The position numbers and the translations under genes are program-made. This document shows positions 1 to 12,026 of a stretch of DNA of 64,000 nt, one piece after another. The stretch lies in contig NC_088204.1 of the NCBI RefSeq assembly GCF_037126465.1, positions 75,825,807 through 75,889,806 of the forward strand, given 5' to 3'. The notes beneath the pieces are model-generated. The model was not told the DNA's origin. It searched no databases and saw nothing but the letters and a program-made list of their open reading frames with translations. Every line of letters starts with the position of its first letter. The first letter of the stretch is position 1. The DNA comes from Ornithodoros turicata. Lineage: Eukaryota > Arthropoda > Arachnida > Ixodida > Argasidae.

Positions 1-2082
1 CAAAGCCCGTCCATTCGATCCCAGTGGAAGGCGAAGCACAGATGCAAACACAAGATATACTAAGCAACCGCTATTTTAATAACTTACATATTACAGTCTC
101 TTTCTTGTCTGCTTCCACGTCCACCCTGACCCAAAACCCCTTCGTCGTCCTCCTTTTTACTACCAGTCCTTCACCTCTTCGTAGTCCTCCAACGTCCCAA
201 CTTCGTCCACTTCTCCTTACACTTCCCCCACCGCAAAACATCGCACACAGTTTCACAACCAAAAACAACTACAATGCAGTAATGCAGCAACCCAAACAAC
301 TACAATGTTTCCTGTAGAGGTCGTCGTCGTCGTCGTCGAACTCCAGGACTACGTCGTCTCCAGAATTCGGTGGAGTTGAAAGCCTTAAGAGGTCGGGCAT
401 ATGCCTCCTCAATGTATTTTGCGCTGAGGCTACGTCCCCGCTGTTGGACTGTTGTTTAGCACGGTGAAGTGGTCCTTGTCGATGCGTTCGACGGTGCAGG
501 TCGGGGACTTGACACAGAGGACATAGAAGTCGCCTTTCCTCCTCAGTCAGCGGAATCGGGGGATCGTTGAGGTGTCGGTCTGTCAGCAACAGGCCTCTGA
601 AAGGTTGAGGCACTCTCGCCGGGTCGTCGGTGCGAAGCGGGCGGGGTTGAGAGGTCCACCGAGAGCGGGAGGCCCACGATACAGGTCTGTCTCCCGCTAC
701 GACGGTCCATGTAGCCACTGCACCGGTGAGTTGGTGGCTTCGATCGGCTCAGACCCTGAGGCCGGGCGGTAGACGAACTAGCTCCTGGAGAGCGTCCAGG
801 CCCGCGACCACTCCTACTCCCCACCATAGTCGCTTACCACAAACACAATGCCACAACCCACCACACCTCTTCAAACGCCCCCAGCGGACTCTTCCTACAT
901 CGCACAGTGGTCCTTCCTACAGTTCACTGTGCTCCTGAAAACACCACCGCAAATCATTTCCACTACCCTCCGCTACTCCTCAAACCTCAACCGTAGCCGC
1001 TTCTCCAAACTGACCGGAGCTATTCAATCCCAGATTGTGGCCACTTTTTGCATCCCACCGTATACACTTAAGCAACCCTCCTCTTGGACGCAACCCAACT
1101 TGGACTTTCTGCAACCCACCGCTGCTATTCATTTGTCCACCGTGACCACTTCCCCAAACCAAACAGAGTTCCTCAGGTCTTCCCTGTGACCTCCTTCCAA
1201 CGTTCCTCCACCTCTCGCACCTCTCGTTCCAACAACGTTCAACCTCTCGCAACCCACCGCCTCTCTTCACAATCTCCACCGTAACCAGTCAGCTTCCGTT
1301 GATCAAGCGTAGTTCCTCAAGCCTCCATTGTCGCTTCTTAACGCAGCTGACAGTGTGCTCCCTAGAAACCCCACCACATTTTCGTTGATGCAGTCTACCG
1401 CAGCCTCAAACAAAGTTCTTATCCTGCTCCATTCCAGTTTCCATTACAGTCGATGCCACACTTCCGCCTGGAACAGTGACAACCAACATCCTATATCCCA
1501 TCGATTTCTCCCTCGTTGTCTTTTATTTTTACTTCATATAATCCGTGACCCTTACATGCGTTACTTTTCAATCACGCTTCCTCAACGTCGTTTCCAAGTC
1601 GCCCAATGATCGAACCTGGTCACGCACGCATATCAACGACGACGTTGTTACAGATTTTGGAAGCAGAACGAAACGGCAAATAAGGAAGCAAGTCGGAAAA
1701 TCACTACAGCAGGCGTAGCTGTAGTATCTGTCACGTGCTTGGAACAACAATTCGGGGAACAGCGAAGGAGAGCGAGAAAGGAAGAAAAGAAGACGAAGGA
1801 GAAGGAAGGTGAGGGAGATGAGGTCGAAGAAGAAAGACAAAGCGGGATGAAAGCAAATACGGCGGAGATCTGTAACGAAAACCCTAGACTATATATGGGC
1901 GGTATAGGGACAGCAAACACGAGCGGGGTTTTTATTCTTTCGCTTGTCAGATACGACGGGTCGAGTTCGGCGTTGACAGTATAGAGACAGATATGAAATT
2001 CCACCGGACCACTTGATATCTGTGGCAACGATAGTAATTCGTTCCTTTACATCGCCAGGGAAGTATTTATCATGAATGACGG
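1..2082. other. Unassigned upstream sequence with a (GTC)6 run
   Basis: The strongest open frame is on the minus strand at 269-718 (149 residues), containing a CPLC motif and an Asp run encoded by the (GTC)n microsatellite at 319-336. A second minus-strand frame near 450-520 gives a plausible protein-like stretch, which could mean a decayed and frameshifted gene. I recognise no family. From about 760 to 1600 the + strand is strongly C-rich without coding character. 1740-1850 is purine-rich (GAAGGAG-like). Confidence 0.3.
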
Positions 2083-2313
2083 TCGGTTGATTGATTGATT
2101 TGTAAAAGAAAAAAATGGAGATGTTAGTCCCGAACCACTCGGGACTGGCTACTACAGGACGCGTTATTCAGAAAAGAAAGGGAAACTACACAAATTTACG
2201 ACGAAAGATGAAAGTCACTGAAAAGGTTAGCCTGCTGTAGGACTCGAACCCACATCTTCTGGATTACCGGTCCATGCCTCTACCAATTGAGCTGAGCTAA
2301 CACACCTCCCCAG
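2083..2313 (-). repeat. tRNA-derived SINE, family A (tRNA-Thr-like head)
   Basis: On the minus strand a tRNA-like head runs from about 2305 to 2228: an A box TAGCTCAGCTCAATTGG, an anticodon-like loop reading GGT (Thr), and a B box GGGTTCGAGTCC with a well-paired T stem. The acceptor arms do not pair and the base before the anticodon is C rather than T, so this is not a working tRNA gene. A tRNA-unrelated body begins CCTTTTCAGTGACTTTC and ends in an (ATCA)n-like tail near 2083. The body junction recurs at about 17545-17600. Ixodid ticks are known to carry tRNA-derived SINEs (for example Ruka); whether this is that family needs a search. Confidence 0.75.
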
Positions 2314-5300
2314 CGACTTCCAAGGGCGCGTCATCTGAAGGGACAAACCAGCCACTCTCTCTCACTCGTCCTCCTTTCACTCTTACATTTTTGCTCACTC
2401 ATACACACAATCATACGACGGGATCGACGCAAGCGGCAACTGTTGAACATGAGAGAACTGATGTTCTGAGGCTGGAACGACATAGAAAGGACAAATACAT
2501 ACAAAGCCTCAAAATCTGTACACTTTGAAACAGAAGGGATGAAAACATCACCGCAAAACTTGGCACCAAAAGCAACAGTGTAGGAGAGTCCACGTGCGAA
2601 ATCTCGATACACAGAAAACAAAGAGCGTGACAAAGTGTCAAAGAGGTCCGTCGAGACTAGAAATTGCGCAAGTGCACGCATGGCAGGTTATGTGCTGATC
2701 TCCGGGCCAGCACCCAAGAACCTTTTCGGTCGGTTCGCAGGTAATTATTGCCCGCTTCAGGGTTGAGAAACCACGCGGATGGAACTTTATCTCTGGCAGG
2801 GTCTGTATATACGGCTCACTCCACGCGCTTCGTACGCAAAGTCCCGCCTCCCACATCCTATTATTCCACATCCTCCTATTGTTATGCAGGTGAGTACATT
2901 AGGCTATTCGGGTAACGTGACCCCCGCGTGCCTTCAAAGAAGCTACAGCTCATCTCCTATCGTTACGTCACTTGCCCTACGGTTCTCTGTTCCGTCGAAG
3001 GGCCGCTGAGGCGCCTCTTTTTCTTCCTTCCTCTATGGTACACAGCCACGTATCGCCTAGACCGCGGCTCGGAAAAATCGTGGTGCAATGATTTCCACAA
3101 AAAAAAGGGTGACGTTTCCGGTACAGCGGTATAAGGCAGGGAACACGCCGGATAAGATCGTCTAGTAATGGTGCTATGCACGTGAGGATGGAATTGGCGC
3201 TGCGGTTGCCGGGCGAAACTTTAGTGCAACAGGCTAATATCTATCATGGCGGCTCCTGGGCTTGGGCGTTGGGAGAGGGCGTCACTTTCTTCCAAGTCGA
3301 TTGCCCTTTCCCCCATTTTATCTCTCTCCTAGCTTTTCTTGTATCCTCTCCCCTTACGAATGCTATGCTGTTCTATGAATAGGTATACGCGGACAGAAGC
3401 GACATAAATTTCGCGATGAAATATATGGATACTGAATACGAATAAAGTGCAGAAGTAGCTGCGCCGACTCCAACTTGTGTTGCCGACGACATCGCTTCGC
3501 CGTGGCTATATTTTTCGTTTTAGTTGAACCCGAGTGTCTGAACCAGAAGAACCTTATACGCCCATAGGCTACGCAAGTGGCACGAGGACAAACAAAAATT
3601 AATAAATAAATAAGAAGCACGCACCAATTGAGCTCTCCTTAGACGTGTATCCCGTGAGCTGTGACGTCGCCATGCACCTAGCCAACAAGGCGGAAGTCGC
3701 GCCATGCCAAGTCACGCGAACTCCAGAGTCACTCCGGCAGATCGAATGGGTTCTTCTGTTAGTTTCCTATTTGTCATCATCACGCTGTCCAATACAACTC
3801 TCGGTTTCCTTTTCATTTTGTCCATTATTCACCCATCAGCTCTGTCCATTCTTTGGGAGGGAAACTTTAATTAACTTCCTCCCTCGCGCGCGCCCATTCT
3901 TTCTTGAGCTGATCAGTTCTTCCTGTTTTCATTTCCTGCGCGTGACACAAACACATTACGAAAACGATATTTTCCGAAAACAAAGGGTCCACTCGTGTGT
4001 CGAAAGCAAAAATGGGTTGTGTCCCCCGGGCGGAGTTCAGTCGCCCTAAAACTAAAAGAAAATCCATACCGTGACGTAATTCATTCAGTTTGTTCTATAA
4101 ATAATGGGCCGATAGAGGATAGGGCGATTAATATATGTTACAGGATATTGGATAATTTGCACTTCGAGAGCTGTTCTGAAGTAACGGACATTAAGTTTTC
4201 CCCTAAAATGGCCGAATACTTTCCTAATTTCCCTCAAAAATTGCCTAATGGGCTATAGTCACGCGTAAATGTTGCTACTGCACCACTTCGAGGACCCTTC
4301 TGAAGTAACTTACAGTTTTCCCTGTTAAGTTTATAAGTCGTTTCCCTGAAATGACTTCCCAAATATCCCTAAAAATGCCATGCAGTAACGTTGTATTCAC
4401 GCAGTGCGCGGGTGCAACCAAAAGTCGTTATCGCGACCCCACCTCGAATCATGACATTACGCCAACATGCCACCTCTTTTCACGAACATGTCTCAGATGG
4501 AGTTATTCAAAGCACATCCCACTTCCCCAACAGCACGTAAGCGCGCAACGGGGCATAACGCGCGACGCAAAACGTGTTCCCTTCGCAACATATCTGTATC
4601 AGCACAACAGTGTGGGCCTCTGTGTGACCACCATAAAACACGAGGCGTAATAATAACATATGGCAGTAAAATAGGGCAACGTTGCGCCCCCCCCCCCCCT
4701 GCCGTAGTCCATACTGCTCACGTTAGGCCTCGCTCTCGCGTTATACCACGGGAGTGTTTATGGGCAGGCAGTTTACGAGGCTCACTCGAAGGTTTACGGT
4801 GATATACAACATGTATGTGGCGCAGTTTAACAGGGTTTGCAGTTTCTCTGGCGTGCTGCGAAGGGGTTACTGATGGAAACATATATTGGGTTGCAATATG
4901 GATAGACATCGGAAAGGTCTTCTGGAACGAGAATGCCCTGTTATGGCAGCAGTTGTTCGTGCAGTATAGACTCAAGTTGAGAAGGATGGATTTGCGTTTA
5001 GGAAATATTTATTCCTTTCGTGTATATTTCCGGGATTTGTCGGGAGATGTCAGGCTTCCGTTGTTGCGTAGCTGGAGATAAGACAAGATTGAGCAGATGG
5101 TGATTAGATAACGGAGTGAGCATTTAGAAGTAAAGTTGGAGTCAATAATTATTCAAAATCGCTGATTCGATAAAAAAGGTTGCGCCGATAAGATAGTGTT
5201 TTCTTCCTCATTGATTTATTCCTCATCAGCGAGATCCTCAGCATGGAGGATGGAAACATGCTCAGCAGTACAAGACTACAAACTGCACCAACTGTGAACA

Positions 5301-5340
5301 ACAAACCTGTGACCAACTAATGTGACCACCAAAGCTATTA
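2314..5340. other. No gene seen; contains a degenerate direct repeat at 4140-4385
   Basis: Two diverged direct copies of about 110-130 bp (about 4140-4250 and 4265-4385) share CTTCGAG, TTCTGAAGTAAC, AAGTTTT(C)CCC and the CCCT(C/A)AAAA(A/T)TGCC block. A C13 run lies at about 4687-4699. A possible LINE-like A-rich tail (AATAAATAAATAAG) is at about 3597-3614. Nothing else convincing. Confidence 0.35.
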
Positions 5341-5344
5341 TGGT

Positions 5345-5640
5345 GAACTGTATGGCGTGAACCGAAGGTGACCACCAGAATGGCACAGCCACCGAGCTTT
5401 GCACTCAACGTATCATCGCTGTTTGTCGTGTGTTTTGTTGGTGTGTCCCGTTTTTTCGTGTTTCCCCCTTTTTTTTCTTATCTTCTTTTATATATATATC
5501 GCTCTGTGGCAACTTGCCGCCCGTCTCTGCAGGCAGACCGCCCTCTCGTTCTTATTGTTCTGTTCTTTCTTTCGGTACACGATATCCCCCCAGCGAGATT
5601 AGTTCTTTCGAATTTTGATCGCTCTATTTATCTCTCATAA
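5345..5640 (+). repeat. Dispersed repeat family X, copy 1
   Basis: Shares a block (CCGAAGGTGACCACCAGA, GGCACAGCCACCGA, then a pyrimidine-rich run and GTGGC(A/T)ACTTGCCGCCCGTC) with 12487-12715 in the same orientation. It resembles a retroelement fragment but has no diagnostic domain. Confidence 0.6.
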
Positions 5641-6199
5641 GTGATCTCGAATCACATTTAATAGGGATGGGACACTTCGTCCCACGTTATCCAATATAAA
5701 TGTATTATTGTTGTTTGGGGAAATTTATTGAACGATTAACAGTATCGACTAACTATGGTGATCAATTGCGTTGCATGTGAATCTCCATTCCAAATTTTAC
5801 ACCAAAAGGGAGTAATGAAAATGAAGGGAGTAATCCGGCTCCTACGTCACTTCAGGCGTCCCCATGCCATTGAGCCAACGAAACAGAGAAGTCACGTGCT
5901 TGCAGCAGCCAGTGGGAATGGTTGTAAATTTCGCGCCCCTGATGTCAAGGCTGGGCGCATGCGTGTGTTTGAGGATTAACGTCTCGTCGAGTACGACGTG
6001 TGCATTTAAAAACAAGGGCTACATAAACTTTAGGGCAGTTACACCTTCTAGATCCTTGGCAGTATTGCACTGCTGAGAGGAGACCGTCGTTCCATTCTTG
6101 ACACCCCTGGGCTTCCCGCCAATGCACAACCGACATTCTCTCACCCCCCCCCCCCCCCCCCAATCTATGCTGAGCAGAGTTGATCCAACGCTCGCTTTC

Positions 6200-6655
6200 C
6201 GCATGCCACGAAACACCTGTCGTCAAGATGCTGCAGCAGTGTAGATAATCGAATGCGACTCGATGTGTCTGTTACAGCTCAGTGGCGTTACCGCTTGAGA
6301 CAAGTTGTCTCTCCCGGATGCTGTCACTGCGGTGCTCTAGATGCTCTGGAGCACTTTCTTCTTCATTGCCCACACTACCAACCTTCCCGGACCGCACTCT
6401 CCGGGTTTCTTAATCAGCTGGGCTCTCGCCCTTCTCTCCATCAAAATTGTTTGGCCCCTTGCCAAATCTAGCCCACCAATGCTCTGCGCTCAAAGCTCTT
6501 TTGACCTTTTTGGACTTCGATCCTTATTGTGAAGGGGCTCATTCTTTCATTCCCCACATCACCACCAGGAATGGGGTAGAGCATCGCCCCTCGCGATGAA
6601 ACTCCCAATTCCTTTAAGTACATTCCTTACCTTAAAAATAAAGTTGTTGTTGTTG
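6200..6655 (+). pseudogene. LINE 3' end, family L1: zinc-knuckle-like C-terminus of ORF2 and GTT-repeat tail (copy 1)
   Basis: The reading frame 6253-6471 encodes a Cys-rich end (CCHCGALDALEHFLLHCPHY), a CCHC-type motif like that at the C-terminus of many LINE polyproteins (I, R1, Jockey-type clades). Then come a 3'UTR containing GGGGTAGAGCATCGCCCCT and a tail AAAGTTGTTGTTGTTGTT ending at about 6657. Copies at 45665-46095, 46830-48477 and 54985-55057 share this structure, so it is a 5'-truncated retrotransposon. The source clade cannot be decided without the reverse transcriptase. Confidence 0.82.
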
Positions 6656-6754
6656 TTAGATCTTTAGATTGTAATCACTACCTATTTTAGTCTGAAACGT
6701 ACTCCACAGCACTGAAAGTAGTCCTTAAACTTCGCATATAACCGGATGTATCGT

Positions 6755-7095
6755 CCAGGATGGATCACACTAAAAAGATCGAACGACTCCGTTTTTCAAC
6801 GAGTGTTTTTAGGCAATCTTCTTGTTCTACCATTCCAGAGTGGAATTCTCTGCCCCAAGAAGCTGTTAATGTTGCCAATAACTCTTTATTTATGGTTAAG
6901 ATTAGGTCTCTTATGCTTTGATTCGTAGTTTTTTGTTGTTATTCTTTTTTGCAATACCGTGTGTTTGACCTGCTGAGAATGATGCAAGTAGCATCACTAT
7001 TGTATTACCTCACTCCTCTGCTGTAATGCCTTACAGCGCTGCAGAGCTCTCTGAATTAAATTTAAAAAAAAGCTCTCTGAAGTAAATAAATAAGT
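6755..7095 (+). pseudogene. LINE ORF2 C-terminus (CR1/Jockey-like) with 3'UTR
   Basis: A + frame starting near 6762 encodes FSTSVFRQSSCSTIPEWNSL followed by PQEAVNVANN..., the W-N-x-L-P motif that closes CR1/Jockey-like reverse transcriptase ORFs, ending at a TAG near 6929. The 3'UTR includes CTGTAATGCCTTACAGCGCTG and an A-rich end with AAATAAATAAG near 7095. The upstream part is missing, so the copy is 5'-truncated. Confidence 0.7.
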
Positions 7096-7504
7096 ACTTT
7101 CGTATAATCACTCCTCTTTTTTTTTTTTTTTTTTTTTTCTAAGAGCGGTAGTAAAGTAATTATTTTTTTCCCTGGTACTCTAGCGTGCATGATGTAGTAA
7201 ACTACATATATATCTGCGTCACAACACCTTCAATGGATCTAGAGGCTCGACTAGAATGGTTGAGTGGGCCCGTTGGTACATAGCTATACGAAGAAATTTG
7301 AGCTGTAAAGACGTGGTACATAGACCGGCTGCTCCATTACGACAAATTTGACATACTTGTAACGATAGTTTGCACGCAGAACATCTACGTTGTCATTGTG
7401 TTACTTAAAAGCAAAGTGTAATCTGAGCAGTTACTTGTGCATACTTAGATAATTATGTTAATGATATAATCTAAGTTACTTATTTGTCATGACAACTGCT
7501 ATTA
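7096..7504. other. AT-rich gap with a T22 run
   Basis: A T-run of about 22 bases lies at 7117-7138. Nothing coding or otherwise recognisable was found. Confidence 0.4.
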
Positions 7505-7635
7505 TACAGGTTTCTCGTGTGACCAGATGGGGAACAAATAAACACACACGGGAACAACACAAAGATATGCAATCTGTTCTGTGTTGTTCCGGTGTGCGTT
7601 TATTTGTTCCCCTCTGGTCACGTGACAAACCTGTA
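7505..7635. repeat. Foldback palindrome with GTGTTGTTCC arms
   Basis: Two arms of about 58 bases (ACAGGTTTCTCGTGTGACCA to GGAACAACACA, and its inverted mate ending CACGTGACAAACCTGTA) surround a short loop (about 7562-7575). It is near-perfect and would form a long hairpin in single-stranded DNA or RNA. Its style matches the palindromes at 61528-61782 and 63474-63700. Confidence 0.75.
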
Positions 7636-7796
7636 CAAAAGCAGTTACCTCGACAAATAAATGACTTGTTGTAGTGGAACAGCCGGTCCTGTGTACGTGT
7701 GTTTTTTTTATGTCCCCTGTCCTTACAGCTCCAATTTCTCCGTATAGTCTGAAGGCTTCGGCGTTTTGCCTCTTCTATTTTATTTTTAAATTCCGC

Positions 7797-8064
7797 GTAA
7801 GCGCCGCGAAGCAACCGTGGCTGTGAGCCGCGTACGAATAGACGGATAGAAGACAGCAGGAAGGAGTGAGGGAGGGGGAGGGGGGGTTAGCATGCGCCCT
7901 AGGCCCACTTCAGAGGGAACTATGCTGACATATTATCGTCAGTCTTCGAAAAACGCAGGGAAATAAACCTCAGACAGCACGGCCGGTGTCAGCATTTGTA
8001 CTGTTTCACCTCCTAGTCTCGGCGTGGGAAGCGATCATACTAACCACTACGCCATGGAAGCTGG
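7797..8064 (-). repeat. tRNA-derived SINE, family B (copy 1, degenerate)
   Basis: Shares with the 62066-62323 copy the order (on the + strand): GC(C)GCGAAGCAA..TGGCTGTGAGC, a purine-rich stretch, CCCACTTCAGAGGGAACT, AACCTCAGACAGCACGGCCGG, then a decayed tRNA head ending ACGCCATGGAAGCTGG. The tRNA-like end lies at the right, so transcription would be leftward. Confidence 0.7.
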
Positions 8065-8114
8065 TGCCTCCTCCTGTTTTACTCCCCTTTATATTCATTT
8101 TTCTACGTTTCTAC

Positions 8115-8949
8115 CAGTGCCGTGTATGCCAAAGGGAGTCTGGCCATTAGGAGGAGCCTAAAATAGAGGCTGGACCTGTCAATCAAACTTAGGCGCATTT
8201 CATTGGTTACCGTTTTCCATGGGAGCTGCCATGACACCAAATTTTCTCCAAGATGGAGGATGGTGCTTGGAACGGCGAAGTGGTGATTTCGTGACAAAAA
8301 TTTTCATGGACTACTTTAATTTCATACTGTGAGTATATATCCTCATGTACGCATCTGCAAAATCAGCTTCCACTTTCGCTCCGCCATCATTATTTACGTG
8401 AAAATGGGATGTTTCGTCGCTAACGTTAGGCCTAGTTAAGATCGTGATACCAAGAAAATAGCAAGAAGGACGACCTTTATACGTAGGATTTTGCATTATA
8501 TAATTGCATTTTATTTATACATACATCTTTGCTCCTTTTTGATTCAGTGTACTTACATTACGTGATATAAAACTTCATACCGGCTGTCGTCTGCTACGAA
8601 GAAGCGGTTGCACCGCCATCCTGGCCAATCACTTCTGCCAGCAACCATTTCTGCATTTCTGAGCCTTCCCAACATGCCTCTCTCCGTGCAGATGGCGTTG
8701 ATAAAAGTGGGCGCAAAATTCGTCGCTTTGGTCTATCACCAGTGATATCCGTTTCAATCCAAATCCACCAATTTTCTCCAAAATGCTAGCGCCCAGTAAA
8801 TAAGGGTGAGGTATAAGTACTGGATGGATGTAACAATAGACAACTGTATTTCGACCTGTGATTGGCTAGATACTTCAAAATGTGGGTGGAGCCTCAGGTA
8901 TAGGCAGGTGCCATTAATGGCCAGACTCCCTTTGGCATACACGGCACTG
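8115..8949. mobile_element. Non-autonomous hAT-type DNA transposon (835 bp)
   Basis: Terminal inverted repeats of about 35 bp begin CAGTGCCGTGTATGCCAAAG and end with the inverse. They are flanked by an exact 8-bp target-site duplication GTTTCTAC (8107-8114 and 8950-8957). A CAGTG start and 8-bp duplication are diagnostic of the hAT superfamily. No transposase frame remains. The interior carries further inverted blocks (CAATTTTCTCCA-like on both sides). Confidence 0.88.
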
Positions 8950-8959
8950 GTTTCTACCG

Positions 8960-10010
8960 TTTCTTGTGACTTTTTTTTTACTCCCTTTCTTTCTCTTATA
9001 CTCCTGCGTTCTTACTCCTTTTTTTTATAAGAAAGTATAGGTTACCCACTTTTAAGCGTTCATCTATTTTTCATAATGTATTCCGGCAGGACGAATGGCC
9101 TCTGCAGGAGACAGTATAGAAGTTTTGAGTTACAGGCCCTCTCCCTAAAAGGTGACGTAAATGAATGCATGGAAGCACAGAGAGGGCGTAAGTACGTATA
9201 TACGGCTGCGTGAGTTACTGTCAGGTAAAAGAAGAGAAGAAGAAGAAGAAGCACTCTGGGCGACGTTAAGCTAGACAGATCGGTGTCCCCTTTCAGCGGC
9301 AATGAAAATTGCAAGAATGAAACCTTTAACGTAAATTTCAGCGCTGCTGGGATAAAAAGACAAGCGCGCAAGTTGAAAATGTAGATTTCTCTGAAACAGG
9401 GAGAAATGACGGCGGAGAAATAAGTAACGAAGTCAAGAAACTGGCGGCCGAGAAGAACTTGTGTAGAAAAAAGCGGACGTCCTAAATTGAAGGGTATCCA
9501 GTCCCACTTCCTATAGAGCATGCGGTTCCAGTTTTCTTTTTCTTTCTTTCTGCTGCTGATCTATTTCGTCATCCTTCAAGCACGGAAAAGACATGCCATA
9601 GACTCACTTCACTGCGTGACGTCATAGCGATGCGGTGGCGCTGCTGCTGTTCTGTTTGGTGGGCAAAAATCGCGCGATCATCCAGTCACTGGGTGTTTTC
9701 GGAGGTTATTAAAGGCATGCGCCCCAAAGTGCTATTGGTCGTGCTACGCGGTACAGTAAGGTCAAATACGTCGTGCACGCCATGCGGTTTCCTACTCCTT
9801 TTGCCCACCAGCGACTGCTCTATGCGCATGCGCAGATGCCCCCTCTTGCTTAGAACTAGAAGTGGGACCTATACACGACCTGCACCCCTACGTCATATCA
9901 TCATCGATTACGTTTCGCCGCCGCGCAAAGCATACTGGTAGGCAGACCTCAACCTTATCAGCCTTTTTGTGCCTATCAGTGGACGCGTTTTACCCGCTTC
10001 TTGCCCACCA
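8960..10010. other. No gene recognised
   Basis: A 153-codon open frame on the minus strand (9060-9521) has no recognisable domain and a hydrophobic, low-complexity composition; I judge it chance. The stretch 9620-9960 is GC-rich without coding signature. Confidence 0.35.
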
Positions 10011-10101
10011 CAGCAAAATGTATAACCCCGAACCAGTCTCATCGTGACGTCACATGTTTGTAAGACGGGAAGACCGGTTCGAGGTTATATTTTGCTGTAT
10101 A
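10011..10101. repeat. Short foldback palindrome
   Basis: GCAAAATGTATAACCCCGAA and its inverse (TTCGAGGTTATATTTTGC) are separated by about 40 bases containing GTGACGTCACATG. Probably a small inverted-repeat element or the end of a larger one. Confidence 0.5.
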
Positions 10102-10219
10102 CACTAGAATGGTGACAGTGTCGCCCCCTATAGGTCGATCTCGCAGCGAATAGGTGGCTGTACTCTATCCACGCGATACATCACTGTTACAATACAACGC
10201 AATATCAATACCCAAGCGA

Positions 10220-10600
10220 CAACACCCCTTCGTTGGTGGTAGCGCTAACGTCGTGCTTAAGAGACCGACTGCTGCCCGGATCGAATCCGACCACGTGGGC
10301 ACAATTCCCCGTGAAGTCGACCGAAGACGTGAGCTCATACTAGCGTAGTCGATAGCACCGTGAAAGCAGCTCTCGTGCCTAAGCCGATCGCCTTCCTTGC
10401 CGAGACAGGGAGGTGTCCCGGATTCTCCTCCGATGCCCTGAGCTAAATGTGGGCACAGTTCCCTGTGAAGTCGGCCCATGACGCGCGATGCCGCGAGAAA
10501 CACGCCGCGACTCCGGCAGGCAGACCGCACTGTAAAAACAGGCCCACCCAACGAACCAAACATGGCCAGAAATCGAATGATGTCGCTTTGCAATAATAAA
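10220..10600 (+). repeat. tRNA-derived SINE, family B (degenerate, partly duplicated)
   Basis: A tRNA-like head (GGTGGTAGCGCTAACG..CCCGGATCGAATCCGACC) at about 10234-10296 is followed by GTGGGCACAATTCCCCGTGAAG. A second copy of that body block (GTGGGCACAGTTCCCTGTGAAG TCGGCCCATGACGCG) lies at 10450-10485. Two overlapping fragments or an internal duplication. Confidence 0.6.
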
Positions 10601-10619
10601 TAGCTAAATAGTATCTAAT

Positions 10620-11908
10620 AAATGATATCTCCCTCGCGATCCCTGGGGTTTCGGTTTCAGCTCATTTGCATAGCAAAATTCGGCGGTGGGTATTTCAAGA
10701 TATACGTGCTCGTTTCAGTATTAAATTCAATATTATAGAATAATCAATATTAAAGAATGGCTTTCAACAAGTGCTGTGTCCCATTCGGCTATATCTCACA
10801 TTCCCCGAAAGCCTCAGATTAAATAGTTAATGAGTTTTATGCAATAGTTACATACTCTCTCGGAGAGGACATACGTCCCCGTGGCCGTATAACTCAACTG
10901 CCAAAACGTCATCCGTGGTGCTCTGATAGATTTTTCCTTTTTATAATCTGCTGCGGATAAAAGAAGAAAGAAAAAAAAAATAAACACCCTACATAGATGA
11001 AACATGCGTTAGACGAGGAATGCCGAGGAAATAAGTCTGGAGCACAAGCCTGCAGGGCATTACGCATTATTGGTTTATTTTAAGCGAATACGTTTCTAAT
11101 TGTCTCTGTCTCTCGTGAATAAGTTAGAGGGGAGGGGAGGCAAAGCGATTACTTGCATACTTCTAGGAGAACGCACTTTTGTCGTCTCTCTTTACATATT
11201 TCTAAGAGCCTTTTTCCTCGGAGGTTTACAGTTGTTCCGCTAAGATTACAATTACACATTACACAACCTCTTCCCTATGTGATCTATCGAAATGAATGAC
11301 CGACTTCCTACTTCTCCGCAAAGCCCACGTATCGTGTATTCATCTTCGGCGTATTTATGCACGTGCGTGTTCCTTGTGTAAAACGTAACCCGTATAACGA
11401 ACTTCCCAACGTTTCCCTGTGACAAATGCGCCTTCCGAAAATGTATTCGCGTCCGTTCGTTTAGCGCAAAATAACGTGGTGAAGACGAACCGTCGCGGAG
11501 CAACCATTCATCTTCTTTCGAGTCCCCGGAATGAAATAAGACGGCGGGAATACGGCTTGTTTCTTCAGCGCTCCTGTCTCGAACAATTCATAATAACGTG
11601 GCTTTTAAGGCGTATAATTACGCGAACCGTCGCACGCGCTCTTGAATATCGGTAACAAAAATAAGGCCTTTGTATCGAGTTATATGCAACATAAGATATG
11701 CGTTACAAGTAGCCTGCAATTAGGTTGGATGTGGAAGCAGTCGTTCCTGAAAAAGATATAAAAAAATAAAGAAAGTTGTTTCCTTCGACGTGCATCAGTT
11801 AAGACAACGACGGCAATATTTTGTTTTGATGAGGATGATGATTGGGCGTTTCCATCGCCTGCCCTGTATAGTGAGGCTAAATCACACAAACCGACGAACG
11901 CACCACAT
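10620..11908. other. AT-rich gap; nothing recognised
   Basis: Short frames on both strands only; no domain, tRNA head or inverted repeat that I can defend. Confidence 0.35.
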
Positions 11909-12026
11909 CCGAAGCAGCACAACATGTTGTCGCAATATTGGCAATACCGGCCCAATCTTGAACCGATATTGGGCCGACATTGCCAATATTGGCTCAATAT
12001 TGGATCAACATGCTGTGCTGCTTGGG
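11909..12026. mobile_element. CCCAAGCAGCAC-ended MITE, CCAATATTGG subtype (118 bp)
   Basis: Ends CCGAAGCAGCACAACATG and CATGCTGTGCTGCTTGGG are inverted repeats. The interior repeats AATATTGGC and TTGGGCC(A/G) motifs. The termini match the four CCCAAGC elements at 16077, 16979, 25520 and 51283, but the interior is unrelated to theirs. The flanks (AT left, TT right) do not match exactly. Confidence 0.7.

Noticed and set aside
2228..2305. Functional tRNA-Thr (GGT) gene on the minus strand
   Set aside because: The acceptor arms do not pair, the base before the anticodon is C, and the sequence continues into a SINE body shared with 17545-17600.
6120..6165. Poly-C tract as a CRISPR- or G-quadruplex-type array
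   Set aside because: A single homopolymer run without repeat-spacer structure. The genome is eukaryotic, and no CRISPR array is present anywhere in the window.
9060..9521. 153-codon minus-strand open frame as a membrane protein gene
   Set aside because: Hydrophobic runs come from pyrimidine/purine-biased sequence (TTCTTC/GAAGAA-like). There are no domains and no flanking splice or promoter evidence.
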